Origin: Pseudomonadota bacterium
Lineage (GTDB): Bacteria > Pseudomonadota > Gammaproteobacteria > Burkholderiales > Burkholderiaceae_C
Direction of reading: 5' to 3'
DNA length: 51,274 nt
NCBI GenBank assembly: GCA_023442945.1
Contig: JAEZWW010000038.1
Coordinates: 1-51,274, forward strand
Positions 15,962 through 25,985 of the stretch are shown piece by piece. The translations under genes were made by a program, and so were the position numbers. A model generated the notes under the pieces. It worked only from the letters and a program-made list of their open reading frames with translations. It ran no database searches and was not told the origin of the DNA. The number at the start of each line of letters is the position of its first letter. The stretch's first letter is position 1.

Positions 15962-17005
15962 TCACCTCGCACCCCTTGCGCGAAACGCCTCGGGCGTCTG
16001 CCCGGTCCAGCCGCGGAAGGCGCGGATGAAGCTCTTGTCGTTGCCAAAACCCGCGGCGTGCGCGATCTGCTTGATGGGTTGCTGGGTGCGCAGCAGCAAG
16101 TCGCTGGCGTGGGCGCAGCGCGCTTCGTCTTTCAGCGTTTGCAGTTGCGTGCCTTCGGCCGCCAGTTGGCGGTGCAGGCTGCGCGGGGACAAGGCCAGCT
16201 CGGCCGCCAACGTGGTGGCGGTGTGGGCCGGGTGTTCGTGCAGGCGCTGGCGCACGCGCAGGGCCAGCAGGCGGTCGCGCCGGTAGGGCAGCACCATCAG
16301 CGGCAGCGCGCGGCGCAGCATCTGGTCCAGCGCGGCGGCGTCGCGGCGCTGCGGCAGCGCGAGGTAGGCCGCGTCAAAGCGCAGCGCGGCGCGCGGCGCG
16401 CCAAAGCGAAGGGCTGCGTTCGGTGCGCCAAAGCGCACGGGGCCGGGGAACAGCGTGGCATAGACCTCGGCGTGCGCGGGCGCGGCAAAGGGGAAGTCGG
16501 CGCGCTGCAGCGCAATGGCCGAATCGATCCACCAGCAGGCGACGCCGTGCACGTTGCGCAGCAGCGAGGTCAGCGCGAATTCGCGCACCGCGCCCATGGG
16601 CCGGTGTTCGTCGATGCGCACTTCGGCCACGCCGTCCGACACGCTCAGTTGCAGCGTCACGTCGCGCGTCAGCAGGCCGTGGTGGCGGCACCAGCGCGCC
16701 AGGGCCACGCCGAGCGTCGGCGCGCTGTGCGAGGCGCGCGCCAGCATGCCGTAGCTGCCCCAGGGCAGCGGGCGGCTGAACCAGCCGGGCGCTTCGTCGT
16801 CCAGCGCGTGCATCGCGACGGCGCACAGGCGTTCAAACTGCAGGGCCGACACGCGCTGGGGCCAAGCGCCATTGGCATCTGGCGCAATATGTGCTGCTTG
16901 CAGCGCCGGCGTTGGGTCCAACCTGCGCGCCGTGTACGCGTGCAGCACCGCCTCGACAAAGCGCCATGGCGTACGGCGGGCGGCGGTGTCAGGGCGCAAA
17001 GGCAT
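15962..17005 (-). CDS. AraC family transcriptional regulator (OruR-type)
   Basis: 347 residues with an N-terminal effector domain of the AraC-binding/OruR type (about 20-200; WGSYGMLARASHSAPTLGVALARWCRHHGLL is its core). The C-terminal double helix-turn-helix (about 255-345) shows AAELALSPRSLHRQLAAEG and IKQIAHAAGFGNDKSFIRAFRGWTGQTPEAFR. Members activate operons for amino acid, fatty acid or lipid catabolism. It is divergent from the acyl-CoA synthetase of the leucine-type cluster, with ~150 bases between them, so that cluster is the natural target (inference). The ATG at 17005 replaces an upstream non-ATG extension. A local nonapeptide repeat (RFGAPNAAL-RFGAPRAAL-RFDAAYL) lies between the two domains. 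Confidence 0.85.
   Translation of the reverse strand: MPLRPDTAARRTPWRFVEAVLHAYTARRLDPTPALQAAHIAPDANGAWPQRVSALQFERLCAVAMHALDDEAPGWFSRPLPWGSYGMLARASHSAPTLGVALARWCRHHGLLTRDVTLQLSVSDGVAEVRIDEHRPMGAVREFALTSLLRNVHGVACWWIDSAIALQRADFPFAAPAHAEVYATLFPGPVRFGAPNAALRFGAPRAALRFDAAYLALPQRRDAAALDQMLRRALPLMVLPYRRDRLLALRVRQRLHEHPAHTATTLAAELALSPRSLHRQLAAEGTQLQTLKDEARCAHASDLLLRTQQPIKQIAHAAGFGNDKSFIRAFRGWTGQTPEAFRARGAR
16372..16446. repeat. Short tandem repeat inside the AraC-type gene
   Basis: About 27-base imperfect units, each holding GCGCCAAAGCG, repeated two to three times. They code on the minus strand for RFGAPNAAL, RFGAPRAAL and RFDAAYL in the linker before the DNA-binding domain. Confidence 0.6.
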
Positions 17006-17159
17006 GGCATGCAGTGTGACAAAGCTTGGCGCAATCTGCAACCGTGCTGGCACCAAAGGCGGGGACGATGGGCGTAAGCTGTCGCGCGTGGTCACAGCGA
17101 TTGGCTACAGTGACCCCTCTGCGTTAGAGGTTTGGGCGAACACAAAGGAGACAGGCGAA

Positions 17160-18866
17160 ATGGCCACCGGTTCCGACAGCTACGCGCGCGGCGCGGATCA
17201 GCCGCCGTTGATTGAACAAACCATTGGCGCGTTTTTTGACGCCATGGTCGAGCGCGTGCCCGAGCGCGAAGCCCTGGTCGTGGTGCACCAGCAGCGCCGC
17301 TTCACCTACCGCCAATTGCAGACCGAGGTCAACCGCCTGGCCAGCGCGCTGCTGGGCCTGGGGCTCAAGCCCGGCGACCGCGTCGGCATCTGGTCGCACA
17401 ACAACACCGAATGGGTGCTGATGCAGCTGGCCACGGCCAAGGTCGGCCTGGTGCTGGTCAACATCAACCCGGCCTACCGCACGGCCGAGGTCGAGTACGC
17501 GCTGAACAAGGTCGGCTGCGCCGCGCTGGTGACCATGCCCACCTTCAAGACCAGCGACTACATTGGCATGCTGCGCGAGCTGGCGCCCGAATGGGCCGGC
17601 CAGGCGTCGGGCGAGCTCAGCAGCGAGAAGCTGCCGTATTTGAAGCACGTGTTCTGGATCGACGTGGCGGGTGAGGGCGCCGACCAACCCGGCCTGCGCC
17701 GCTTTTCCGGCCTGCTGGCCAGCGGCGACCCGCAAGACCCGCGCCTGGCCAGCACGGCGCGCCTGCTGCACCACACCGACCCGATCAACCTGCAGTTCAC
17801 CAGCGGCACCACGGGCTTCCCCAAGGGCGCGACGCTGACGCATCGCAACATCCTGAACAACGGCTTTTTCATCGGCGAAGCCATGAAGCTGACGCAGGAA
17901 GACCGCCTCTGCATCCCCGTGCCGCTGTACCACTGCTTTGGCATGGTGCTGGGCAACCTGGCGGTGCTGACGCACGGCGCCTGCATCGTCTACCCCAACG
18001 ACGCGTTTGAGCCGCTCAGCGTGCTGCAGACCGTGCAGGCAGAAAAATGCACCGGGCTGCATGGCGTGCCGACCATGTTCATCGCCGAGCTGGACCACCC
18101 GCGCTTTGCCGAGTTCGACCTGTCCACCCTGCGCACCGGCATCATGGCCGGCAGCCCCTGCCCGATCGAGGTGATGAAGCGCGTGCAGCGCGACATGAAC
18201 ATGGGCGAAGTCACCATCGCCTACGGTATGACCGAAACCAGCCCGGTCAGCTGCCAGAGCAGCACCGACACGCCGCTGGACAAGCGCGTGTCCACCGTCG
18301 GCCTGGTGCAGCCGCACCTGGAGGTGAAGATCGTCGACCCCGAGACCGGCGCCACTCTGCCGCGCGGTGCCACGGGCGAGCTGTGCACCAAGGGCTATTC
18401 GGTGATGCAAGGCTATTGGGATGACCCGACGCGCACGCGCGAGGCGATCGACGCCGAGGGCTACATGCACACGGGCGACTTGGCCACCATGGACGACGAG
18501 GGCTACGTCAATATCGTCGGGCGCAGCAAGGACATGGTGATCCGCGGCGGCGAGAACGTGTACCCGCGCGAGATCGAAGAATTTCTCTACCGCCACCCGC
18601 AGGTGCAGGACGTGCAGGTGGTCGGCATTCCCGACAGCAAATTTGGCGAAGAGCTGTGCGCGTGGATCGTCGTCAAGCCCGGCCAGACGCTGGATGAGGA
18701 CGGCGTGCGCGCCTTCTGCAAAGGCAAGATCGCGCACTACAAGGTGCCGCGCTACATCCGCTTCGTGGACGAATTCCCGATGACGGTGACCGGCAAGATC
18801 CAGAAGTTCAAGATCCGCGACGCGATGGTCGAAGAACTGGGTATTTCTGAACAAAAGACGGCCTGA
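17160..18866 (+). CDS. AMP-forming acyl-CoA synthetase
   Basis: A 568-residue member of the ANL superfamily that joins a carboxylic acid to CoA through an acyl-adenylate. Motifs: P-loop TSGTTGFPKG (about 215-224), AYGMTETSPVS (about 355), HTGDLATMDDEGY, the hinge GRSKDMVIRGGENVYPREIEE, and the C-terminal catalytic Lys in TVTGKIQKFKIRD. It is a medium/branched-chain type rather than acetyl-CoA synthetase. The ATG at 17160 has AAGGAG at optimal spacing. It is the first gene of the plus-strand cluster that goes on to methylcrotonyl-CoA carboxylase, so isovalerate or a related branched acid is a likely substrate (inference). Its stop codon lies in dispersed repeat R5. Confidence 0.9.
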   Translation: MATGSDSYARGADQPPLIEQTIGAFFDAMVERVPEREALVVVHQQRRFTYRQLQTEVNRLASALLGLGLKPGDRVGIWSHNNTEWVLMQLATAKVGLVLVNINPAYRTAEVEYALNKVGCAALVTMPTFKTSDYIGMLRELAPEWAGQASGELSSEKLPYLKHVFWIDVAGEGADQPGLRRFSGLLASGDPQDPRLASTARLLHHTDPINLQFTSGTTGFPKGATLTHRNILNNGFFIGEAMKLTQEDRLCIPVPLYHCFGMVLGNLAVLTHGACIVYPNDAFEPLSVLQTVQAEKCTGLHGVPTMFIAELDHPRFAEFDLSTLRTGIMAGSPCPIEVMKRVQRDMNMGEVTIAYGMTETSPVSCQSSTDTPLDKRVSTVGLVQPHLEVKIVDPETGATLPRGATGELCTKGYSVMQGYWDDPTRTREAIDAEGYMHTGDLATMDDEGYVNIVGRSKDMVIRGGENVYPREIEEFLYRHPQVQDVQVVGIPDSKFGEELCAWIVVKPGQTLDEDGVRAFCKGKIAHYKVPRYIRFVDEFPMTVTGKIQKFKIRDAMVEELGISEQKTA

Positions 18867-18905
18867 GCCCTAGTGGGACCTGCGCAGGCAGCTATCAAAA
18901 CAATA
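18862..18905 (-). repeat. Dispersed repeat copy R5
   Basis: GGCCTGAGCCCTAGTGGGA then CCTGCGCAGGCAGCTATC: a shortened copy. The TGA of the acyl-CoA synthetase is within its conserved left part. It separates that gene from the carboxylase beta subunit inside the presumed operon. Confidence 0.72.
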
Positions 18906-18922
18906 GACAAACCGGAGTCTTC

Positions 18923-20545
<1,623 letters not shown>

Positions 20546-20559
20546 GGCTGGTGGAACAC

Positions 20560-20700
20560 CCCCCTGAGTCGCTTCGCGCCTTCCCCCCTCTGTTGCACGA
20601 GGGGGGACAACGCCAGTGCTCGGCGCAGGTCCGAGCACGGCGTTCGCTGAACTGGCCTGCTCCGCGGCCTTTCGCGCAGGGGTGTGCGGTGCACGGCTGG
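20560..20700 (+). repeat. GC-rich dispersed element E2
   Basis: Blocks CCCCCCTGAGTCGCTTCGCG, CTTCCCCCC, GGGGGGACAACGCC, GGCGTTCGCTGAACTGGCC and TGCTCCGCGGCC in the same order as E1 on the opposite strand at 12964-13131. It fills the gap between liuB and the DinB gene. Confidence 0.7.
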
Positions 20701-20767
20701 GCTTTCGCGTTGCAACGTGCTGCTCTCGCAAGCCGCGGATATCTGCCGGTTGTGGAAGGCTGCTGAC

Positions 20768-21280
20768 GTGGACCCCGCCGCCTACTTCACCACGCTGGCG
20801 CGCTACGACGCCTGGGCCACGCAACGGCTGTTGGACGCGGTGGCGGTGCTGCCGGACGACGATTACCGGCGCGATGTGGGGCTGTTCTTCAAGAGCATCC
20901 ACGGCACGCTGAGCCATTTGCTGGTGGGCGAGGTGCATTTGTGGCAGGTGCGGTTTGCGGGCGGTAGCTCGCCGCGCCTGGCGCTGGACGCCGAGCTGGA
21001 GCCCGACCGCGCGCGCCTGGCCGAGCGCCTGCTGGAAGGCATCCGGCGCTGGCCGCAGGTGATTGCCGACATCGCGCCCGAGCGCTGGGACGGCAATCTG
21101 GACTACAGCACCAGCACGGGCGTGCCCACGTCGGTGCCTTTTGCGCCCACGCTGGCGCATGTGTTCAACCACGGCACGCACCACCGCGGGCAGATCACCG
21201 CGGCGCTGACGGCGCTTGGTCAGCCTTGCCCCGAAATCGATTTGGTCTACATGCTGCGACAGGAAAAGCAACCCACATGA
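20768..21280 (+). CDS. DinB family protein
   Basis: A 170-residue four-helix bundle protein of the DinB/YfiT superfamily. The three metal-binding histidines are seen in LSHLLVGEVHLW (about 50) and VFNHGTHHRGQI (about 132-140). The superfamily includes thiol-dependent metalloenzymes (bacillithiol or mycothiol S-transferases, maleylpyruvate isomerases), but proteobacterial members are mostly uncharacterised. The GTG at 20768 is chosen because GGAAGG precedes it; the longer frame runs through element E2. The stop overlaps the liuC start (ATGA), so DinB and the hydratase are translationally coupled. This ties an uncharacterised protein to the leucine cluster. Confidence 0.82.
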   Translation: MDPAAYFTTLARYDAWATQRLLDAVAVLPDDDYRRDVGLFFKSIHGTLSHLLVGEVHLWQVRFAGGSSPRLALDAELEPDRARLAERLLEGIRRWPQVIADIAPERWDGNLDYSTSTGVPTSVPFAPTLAHVFNHGTHHRGQITAALTALGQPCPEIDLVYMLRQEKQPT

Positions 21281-22062
21281 CTTCCGCCATCCGCATCGCC
21301 ACCCAGAACCGTGTGGCCACCATCGTGTTGTCGCGCCCCGACGTGCGCAACGCCTTCAACGACGAGGTGATCGCCGAGCTGTCGCAGGCCTTTGTTAAGT
21401 TGGGCGAGTCGCCCGAGGTACGCGCCATCGTGCTGATGGCCGAAGGGCCGGCCTTCTGCGCCGGGGCCGACCTGAACTGGATGCGCCGCATGGCCGACTA
21501 CACGCGTGACGAGAACATCGAAGACGCGGGCAAGCTGGCCTTCATGCTGCGCGCGATTTACGAATGCCCCAAGCCGACCATCGCCCGCGTGCAGGGCGAC
21601 GTGTACGCCGGTGGCATGGGCCTGGTTGCGGCCTGCGACATGGCCGTCAGCGTCGACACGGCGAACTACTGCCTGAGCGAGGTCAAGCTGGGCCTGATCC
21701 CCGCCACCATCAGCCCGTACGTGATCCGCGCCATGGGCGCGCGCGCCGCGCACCGCTACTTCCTGACGGCCGAGCGCTTCAACGCCGCCGAGGCGCTGCG
21801 CATCGGCTTCGTGCACGAAGTTGTGCCGGCCGACCAGCTGGACGGCAAGGTGGGCGAACTGGTCAACGCCCTGGTCAGCGCCAGCCCCAACGCCGTGCGC
21901 GAATGCAAGAAGCTGGTGCAGGACGTGGCCGAACGCGACATCACGCGCCTGCTGATCGACCACACGGTGGAAGGCATTGCCGACATCCGCGCCAGCGACG
22001 AAGGCAAGGAAGGCGTGCAAAGCTTCCTGCAAAAGCGCAAGCCGGCGTGGTTGGCGAGCTGA
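21277..22062 (+). CDS. liuC: Methylglutaconyl-CoA hydratase (enoyl-CoA hydratase family)
   Basis: A 261-residue crotonase-fold enzyme. Oxyanion-hole blocks are AFCAGADLNWMRRMADYT (about 60-77) and RVQGDVYAGGMGLVAACDMAVS (about 100-122), followed by SEVKLGLIPATISPYVI with the catalytic Glu region. The GADLNWM signature is that of methylglutaconyl-CoA hydratases (LiuC/AtuE). It hydrates 3-methylglutaconyl-CoA to HMG-CoA between the carboxylase and lyase steps of leucine breakdown. The ATG at 21277 overlaps the DinB stop by four bases. A dispersed repeat follows and separates it from the DUF4126 gene. Confidence 0.9.
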   Translation: MTSAIRIATQNRVATIVLSRPDVRNAFNDEVIAELSQAFVKLGESPEVRAIVLMAEGPAFCAGADLNWMRRMADYTRDENIEDAGKLAFMLRAIYECPKPTIARVQGDVYAGGMGLVAACDMAVSVDTANYCLSEVKLGLIPATISPYVIRAMGARAAHRYFLTAERFNAAEALRIGFVHEVVPADQLDGKVGELVNALVSASPNAVRECKKLVQDVAERDITRLLIDHTVEGIADIRASDEGKEGVQSFLQKRKPAWLAS

Positions 22063-22075
22063 CCGAGGTTTAAGA

Positions 22076-22131
22076 CCAAAACGCCTTCCAGCCCTACAAC
22101 CATTTGCGCAGACAGCTATTGTTGATATAGC
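22076..22131 (-). repeat. Dispersed repeat copy R6
   Basis: CCTTCCAGCCCTACAACCAT then TTGCGCAGACAGCTATTG: one of the best-matching copies. It lies just after liuC. Confidence 0.82.
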
Positions 22132-22263
22132 AACCATGCCCCGCCACACCCCGCGCCACCGCGCCGCTGTCGTCCCCGCCGCCCTGCGCGGCGTTGTGGC
22201 GCTGCTGCGCGTGCGCGCGGCGTGCCCGTTGGGGCGCATGCCGGCACGCGCCAAGGGGGCACG

Positions 22264-23025
22264 ATGAACGATTGGCTGCAAAACGTGGTGCAGTGGCTGC
22301 ACAGCATCGGCATCCACCCGACCACCGACGGCGCCGCCGCGGTCGGCAATGCGGTGGGCCAGGCCGGTGCGGCGGTGGGCGGCGCGGTGGCGCCCGTGGT
22401 CGCCAAAATGGACATGCCGTCGCTGCTGGCCCTGGCCGCGGCGCTGGGCTGGGCCAGCGGCTTTCGCCTGTACGCCGTGGTCTTTCTGACCGGTGCCATG
22501 GGCTACGTCGGCTGGCTGCCGCTGCCCGAAGGCCTCAAGCTGCTGATGCACCCAGCCGTGCTGGCCGCCAGCGGCTTCATGCTGCTGGTCGAATTCTTTG
22601 CCGACAAGATCCCCTGGGTCGACAGCCTGTGGGACAGCGTCAACGCCGTCATCCGCATCCCCGCCGGCGCGCTGCTGGCCGCCGGCGTCTTCGGCGCCGA
22701 CAGCGGCACCATGGGCCTGGTCGCCGGCCTGCTGGGCGGCTCGCTGGCCGCCACGTCGTTCGTCACCAAGGCCACCACCCGCGCGGCCATCAACAGCTCC
22801 CCCGAGCCGTTCAGCAACTGGCTCGCCTCCTTCTTTGAAGACGGCCTGGTCGTCTTCATCATGTGGCTGGCCACCCAGCACCCCATCGCCTTTGCCGTCG
22901 TGCTGGTGTTGATGCTGCTGGTGTCGGCGCTGCTGCTTGTGGTGCTGTACAAGTTCTTGAAGCTGGTGATTCGCAAGCTGCGCGCCTTCTTCGGTGGTGG
23001 CGCGTCAGTGCCAGAAGGGGCGTAG
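22264..23025 (+). CDS. DUF4126 family membrane protein
   Basis: 253 residues. An N-terminal soluble part with a Gly/Ala/Val-rich stretch (residues 1-50) is followed by the DUF4126 membrane domain: ALAAALGWASGFRLYAVVFLTGAMGYVGWLPLP, the FFADKIPWVDSLWDSVNAVIRIPAGALLAAG block, and three more hydrophobic segments to about residue 235. Function is unknown. The family pattern ADKIPxVDxxWDxxxxxIRxPAGA is plainly visible. The ATG at 22264 has AAGGGGG upstream. The next gene starts immediately after its TAG. No enzymatic link to leucine breakdown is evident. Confidence 0.83.
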   Translation: MNDWLQNVVQWLHSIGIHPTTDGAAAVGNAVGQAGAAVGGAVAPVVAKMDMPSLLALAAALGWASGFRLYAVVFLTGAMGYVGWLPLPEGLKLLMHPAVLAASGFMLLVEFFADKIPWVDSLWDSVNAVIRIPAGALLAAGVFGADSGTMGLVAGLLGGSLAATSFVTKATTRAAINSSPEPFSNWLASFFEDGLVVFIMWLATQHPIAFAVVLVLMLLVSALLLVVLYKFLKLVIRKLRAFFGGGASVPEGA

Positions 23026-23337
23026 GTGAGCCCGCGTACCGTCTTTGTGGATGTCGACGACACCTTGGTGCGTTCCATCGGCGCCAAGCGCGTGCCGATG
23101 CCGGGCGTGGCGCAGGCCGTGAAGGACTTGAAGGCCGGCGGCATCACGCTGTTCCTGTGGAGCTCCGGCGGCGCGGACTATGCGCGCCAGTCGGCGGTGG
23201 AGCTGGGCATTGGGGACTGCTTTGACGGTTTTCTGCCCAAGCCCGACACCTACATCGACGACCAGGCGGTCAGTGAGTGGCGCTATTGCCGCCATGTGTT
23301 GCCTGCCAATGCGGCCGACGCGGCAGGCCCCATTTGA
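23026..23337 (+). CDS. Small HAD-like protein
   Basis: 103 residues with the HAD motif I near the start (VFVDVDDTLVRS; nucleophile Asp and the +2 Asp) and a motif II-like LFLWSSGGADYARQ. The rest is compact: FDGFLPKPDTYIDDQAV may serve as motif IV. There is no cap domain and little room for motif III, so this is a minimal HAD protein; catalytic activity is possible but unproven. The start is GTG immediately after the DUF4126 stop (no gap), indicating coupled translation. The MCC alpha subunit follows 24 bases later. Confidence 0.72.
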   Translation: MSPRTVFVDVDDTLVRSIGAKRVPMPGVAQAVKDLKAGGITLFLWSSGGADYARQSAVELGIGDCFDGFLPKPDTYIDDQAVSEWRYCRHVLPANAADAAGPI

Positions 23338-23361
23338 TTTTGAGTTTCTAGGAGACGACCC

Positions 23362-25377
23362 ATGTTCAGCAAAATCCTCATCGCCAATCGTGGCGAAATC
23401 GCCTGCCGCGTGGCGGCCACCGCGCGCCGCTTGGGCGTGAAGACCGTGGCGGTGTATTCCGACGCAGATGCGCACGCCAAGCACGTCATGGCCTGTGACG
23501 AAGCGGTGCACGTGGGCGGCAGCGCGCCCAAGGACAGCTACCTGCAGTGGCAGCGCATCATCGACGCGGCCAAGGCCACGGGCGCGCAGGCGATCCACCC
23601 GGGCTACGGTTTTTTGAGCGAGAACGAAGACTTCGCCCAGGCCTGCGCCGACAACGGCCTGGTCTTCATCGGCCCGCCGGCCAGCGCGATCAAGGACATG
23701 GGCCTAAAGGCCGAGTCCAAGCGCTTGATGGAATCGGCCAAGGTGCCGCTGGTGCCGGGCTACCACGGCACCGACCAGACGCCGGAGTTGCTGCACAAAG
23801 AGGCCGACCGCATTGGCTACCCGGTGCTGATCAAGGCCAGCGCGGGCGGCGGCGGCAAGGGCATGCGCGCGGTGGACAAGTCGGAAGACTTCATGGCCGC
23901 GCTGGAGTCGTGCAAGCGCGAAGCCATCAACAGCTTTGGCGACGACGCCGTGCTGATTGAAAGGTACGTGCAGCGCCCGCGCCACATCGAGATCCAGGTG
24001 TTTGGCGACACGCACGGCAACTGCGTCTACCTGTTCGAGCGCGACTGCTCGGTGCAGCGCCGCCACCAGAAGGTGCTGGAAGAGGCGCCCGCCCCCGGCA
24101 TGCCCGAAAGCATCCGCCAGCAGATGGGCGAAGCGGCCGTGGCCGCGGCGCGCGCGGTGAACTACGTGGGTGCCGGCACGGTGGAATTCATCGTCGAGCA
24201 GCCGGGCGGCTACGACCACCCGGAGCAGATGAAGTTCTACTTCATGGAGATGAACACGCGCCTGCAGGTGGAGCACCCGGTGACCGAGGCCATCACCGGC
24301 CAGGACCTGGTCGAATGGCAGCTGCGCGTGGCCAGTGGCGAGCCGCTGCCGCTGGAGCAGGACGATCTGATGATCGAAGGCCACGCCATCGAGGCGCGCA
24401 TCTGCGCCGAGAACCCGGACAACAACTTCCTGCCCGCCACCGGCACGCTGCACGTGTACCGCAAGCCGCCGCACAGCGCCTTCGAGATCGACGTGGTGCG
24501 CGTGGACGACGGCGTGCGCGAAGGCGACGCCATCAGCCCGTTCTACGACAGCATGATCGCCAAGCTGATCGTCTGGGGTGAAACGCGCGAAGAAGCGCTG
24601 GCCAAGCTGGACGAGGCGCTGGCCGCGACCCACATCGCCGGCTTGCAGACCAACGTGCAGTTCCTGCGCCACGTGCTGGCCACGCCCTCGTTTGCCCAGG
24701 CCCAGCTGGACACCGCGCTGATCCCGCGCGAGGCCGACCGCCTTTTCAACCAGGACAAGCTGGGCCAGCCCATGGCCGTGGCCGCCGCCGTGGCGAGAAG
24801 CCTGGTGGCCGAGCGCGCTGGTGAAACGCACGACCCGTTCAGCCGCCGCGACGGCTTCCGTTCGCACGGCACCGCGTCGCGCCGCATGGACTTTGACTAC
24901 CGCGGCGAGCCCGTCATCGCCAAGCTGCGCTACCTCGACGATGGCCTGTCGCTCAAGGTGGGCGACGCCGACGCGGCGCCGCTGGCCTTCACCGCGTTGG
25001 CGGGCGGCGCCGTCGACGTGCGCTACGGCGGCGACCGCCAGGTGGTGCAGGTCTACCCGCTCGGCGAGGTGGCCCATGTCTTTGGCACGCGCGGTGCGGC
25101 GGCCATCACCGAGTTGGACGTGTTGTCGCACGCCGGCGAATCGGGCGCGGAAGGTGGCCGCCTCACGGCGCCGATGCCCGGCAAGGTGGTCAGCTTTGCC
25201 GTCAAGGCCGGCGACAAGGTCAGCAAGGGTCAGCCGCTGGCGGTGATGGAGGCGATGAAGATGGAGCACACCATCGCCGCGCCGCAGGACGGCGTGGTGG
25301 AAGAGCTGCTGTTCGTGCCCGGCGACCAGGTGATGGACGGCGACGAGCTGCTGCGCCTGGTGGCAGCCGCGGGCTGA
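23362..25377 (+). CDS. liuD: Methylcrotonyl-CoA carboxylase alpha subunit (biotin-containing)
   Basis: 671 residues. Biotin carboxylase domain (about 1-450): ILIANRGEIACRV, the ATP-grasp glycine loop KASAGGGGKGMRAV, EMNTRLQVEHPVTEAITGQDLVEWQLRVASG. Then a linker domain and a C-terminal biotinyl domain with MEAMKMEH, biotinylated at K633. It carboxylates biotin using ATP and bicarbonate and pairs with LiuB. The order liuB, liuC, liuD matches liu clusters of Pseudomonas and Burkholderiales, here with DinB, DUF4126 and HAD genes interspersed. The ATG at 23362 has TAGGAGA upstream. Confidence 0.93.
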   Translation: MFSKILIANRGEIACRVAATARRLGVKTVAVYSDADAHAKHVMACDEAVHVGGSAPKDSYLQWQRIIDAAKATGAQAIHPGYGFLSENEDFAQACADNGLVFIGPPASAIKDMGLKAESKRLMESAKVPLVPGYHGTDQTPELLHKEADRIGYPVLIKASAGGGGKGMRAVDKSEDFMAALESCKREAINSFGDDAVLIERYVQRPRHIEIQVFGDTHGNCVYLFERDCSVQRRHQKVLEEAPAPGMPESIRQQMGEAAVAAARAVNYVGAGTVEFIVEQPGGYDHPEQMKFYFMEMNTRLQVEHPVTEAITGQDLVEWQLRVASGEPLPLEQDDLMIEGHAIEARICAENPDNNFLPATGTLHVYRKPPHSAFEIDVVRVDDGVREGDAISPFYDSMIAKLIVWGETREEALAKLDEALAATHIAGLQTNVQFLRHVLATPSFAQAQLDTALIPREADRLFNQDKLGQPMAVAAAVARSLVAERAGETHDPFSRRDGFRSHGTASRRMDFDYRGEPVIAKLRYLDDGLSLKVGDADAAPLAFTALAGGAVDVRYGGDRQVVQVYPLGEVAHVFGTRGAAAITELDVLSHAGESGAEGGRLTAPMPGKVVSFAVKAGDKVSKGQPLAVMEAMKMEHTIAAPQDGVVEELLFVPGDQVMDGDELLRLVAAAG

Positions 25378-25388
25378 GCGAGCGGCCT

Positions 25389-25853
25389 TTGCCTTCACCT
25401 GCCGACGCGCGGCGCCGCTGCGGCGCCGTGCTCTGCGGCCTGGCACTGCTGCTGCCGGGTGCCGCCCGTGCGCTGGGCGCCGAGCTGCCTTACGCCAGCT
25501 TCGCCACCGACGACGCGGTGGTCGACGTCATCCGCTGCGGCCGCTGGTCCGCGCCGGAGGGCGACGGCTATTTCCGCATCGTCCATGGTGAGCGCTACGC
25601 CCAGTCCTTTTTGTACGTGCAATGGATGGCGCGGTCGCCGCTGCAGGGCGAGGTGCGCGCGGCGCACACCTTGCCCATCACCGAGCTCAACAACGACCAC
25701 GCTGAGGTATCGCTGGACCGCCTGCGCTGCACGGCGCAGCCGGGCGGCATCGCCATCCAGGCGCGTGCGCACCTGGGGCATGAGGGCAAGGTGAAGACCC
25801 TGCGCGTCGACGTGGCCGCCCAGCCGCCGGGCTACCGCTTTCGCCTGCGCTGA
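25389..25853 (+). CDS. Putative secreted protein of unknown function
   Basis: Up to 154 residues. The N terminus (RRRCGAVLCGLALLLPGAARALG) looks like a signal peptide, cleaved near ALG or ALGA. The mature part is rich in beta-type sequence (YFRIVHGERYAQSFLYVQW, TLPITELNNDHAEVSLDRLRC) with a cysteine pair. No ATG lies near the front: the frame opens with TTG at 25389, 11 bases after the liuD stop, with a GTG at 25428 inside the signal region, so the start is uncertain. It is probably co-transcribed with liuD. The family is not recognised. Confidence 0.6.
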   Translation: MPSPADARRRCGAVLCGLALLLPGAARALGAELPYASFATDDAVVDVIRCGRWSAPEGDGYFRIVHGERYAQSFLYVQWMARSPLQGEVRAAHTLPITELNNDHAEVSLDRLRCTAQPGGIAIQARAHLGHEGKVKTLRVDVAAQPPGYRFRLR

Positions 25854-25985
25854 GACCGAAGCGGCTGTGGGCGCTGGCCGCGCGCGCCTGTGCGACCATC
25901 GGCGCATGAGTCCTGTCGACGTTTTCACTGCCCAGCCGCACCCGCGCGGCCGATCGCTCGCCGTCACCCACGTGAAGGTGCGGCC

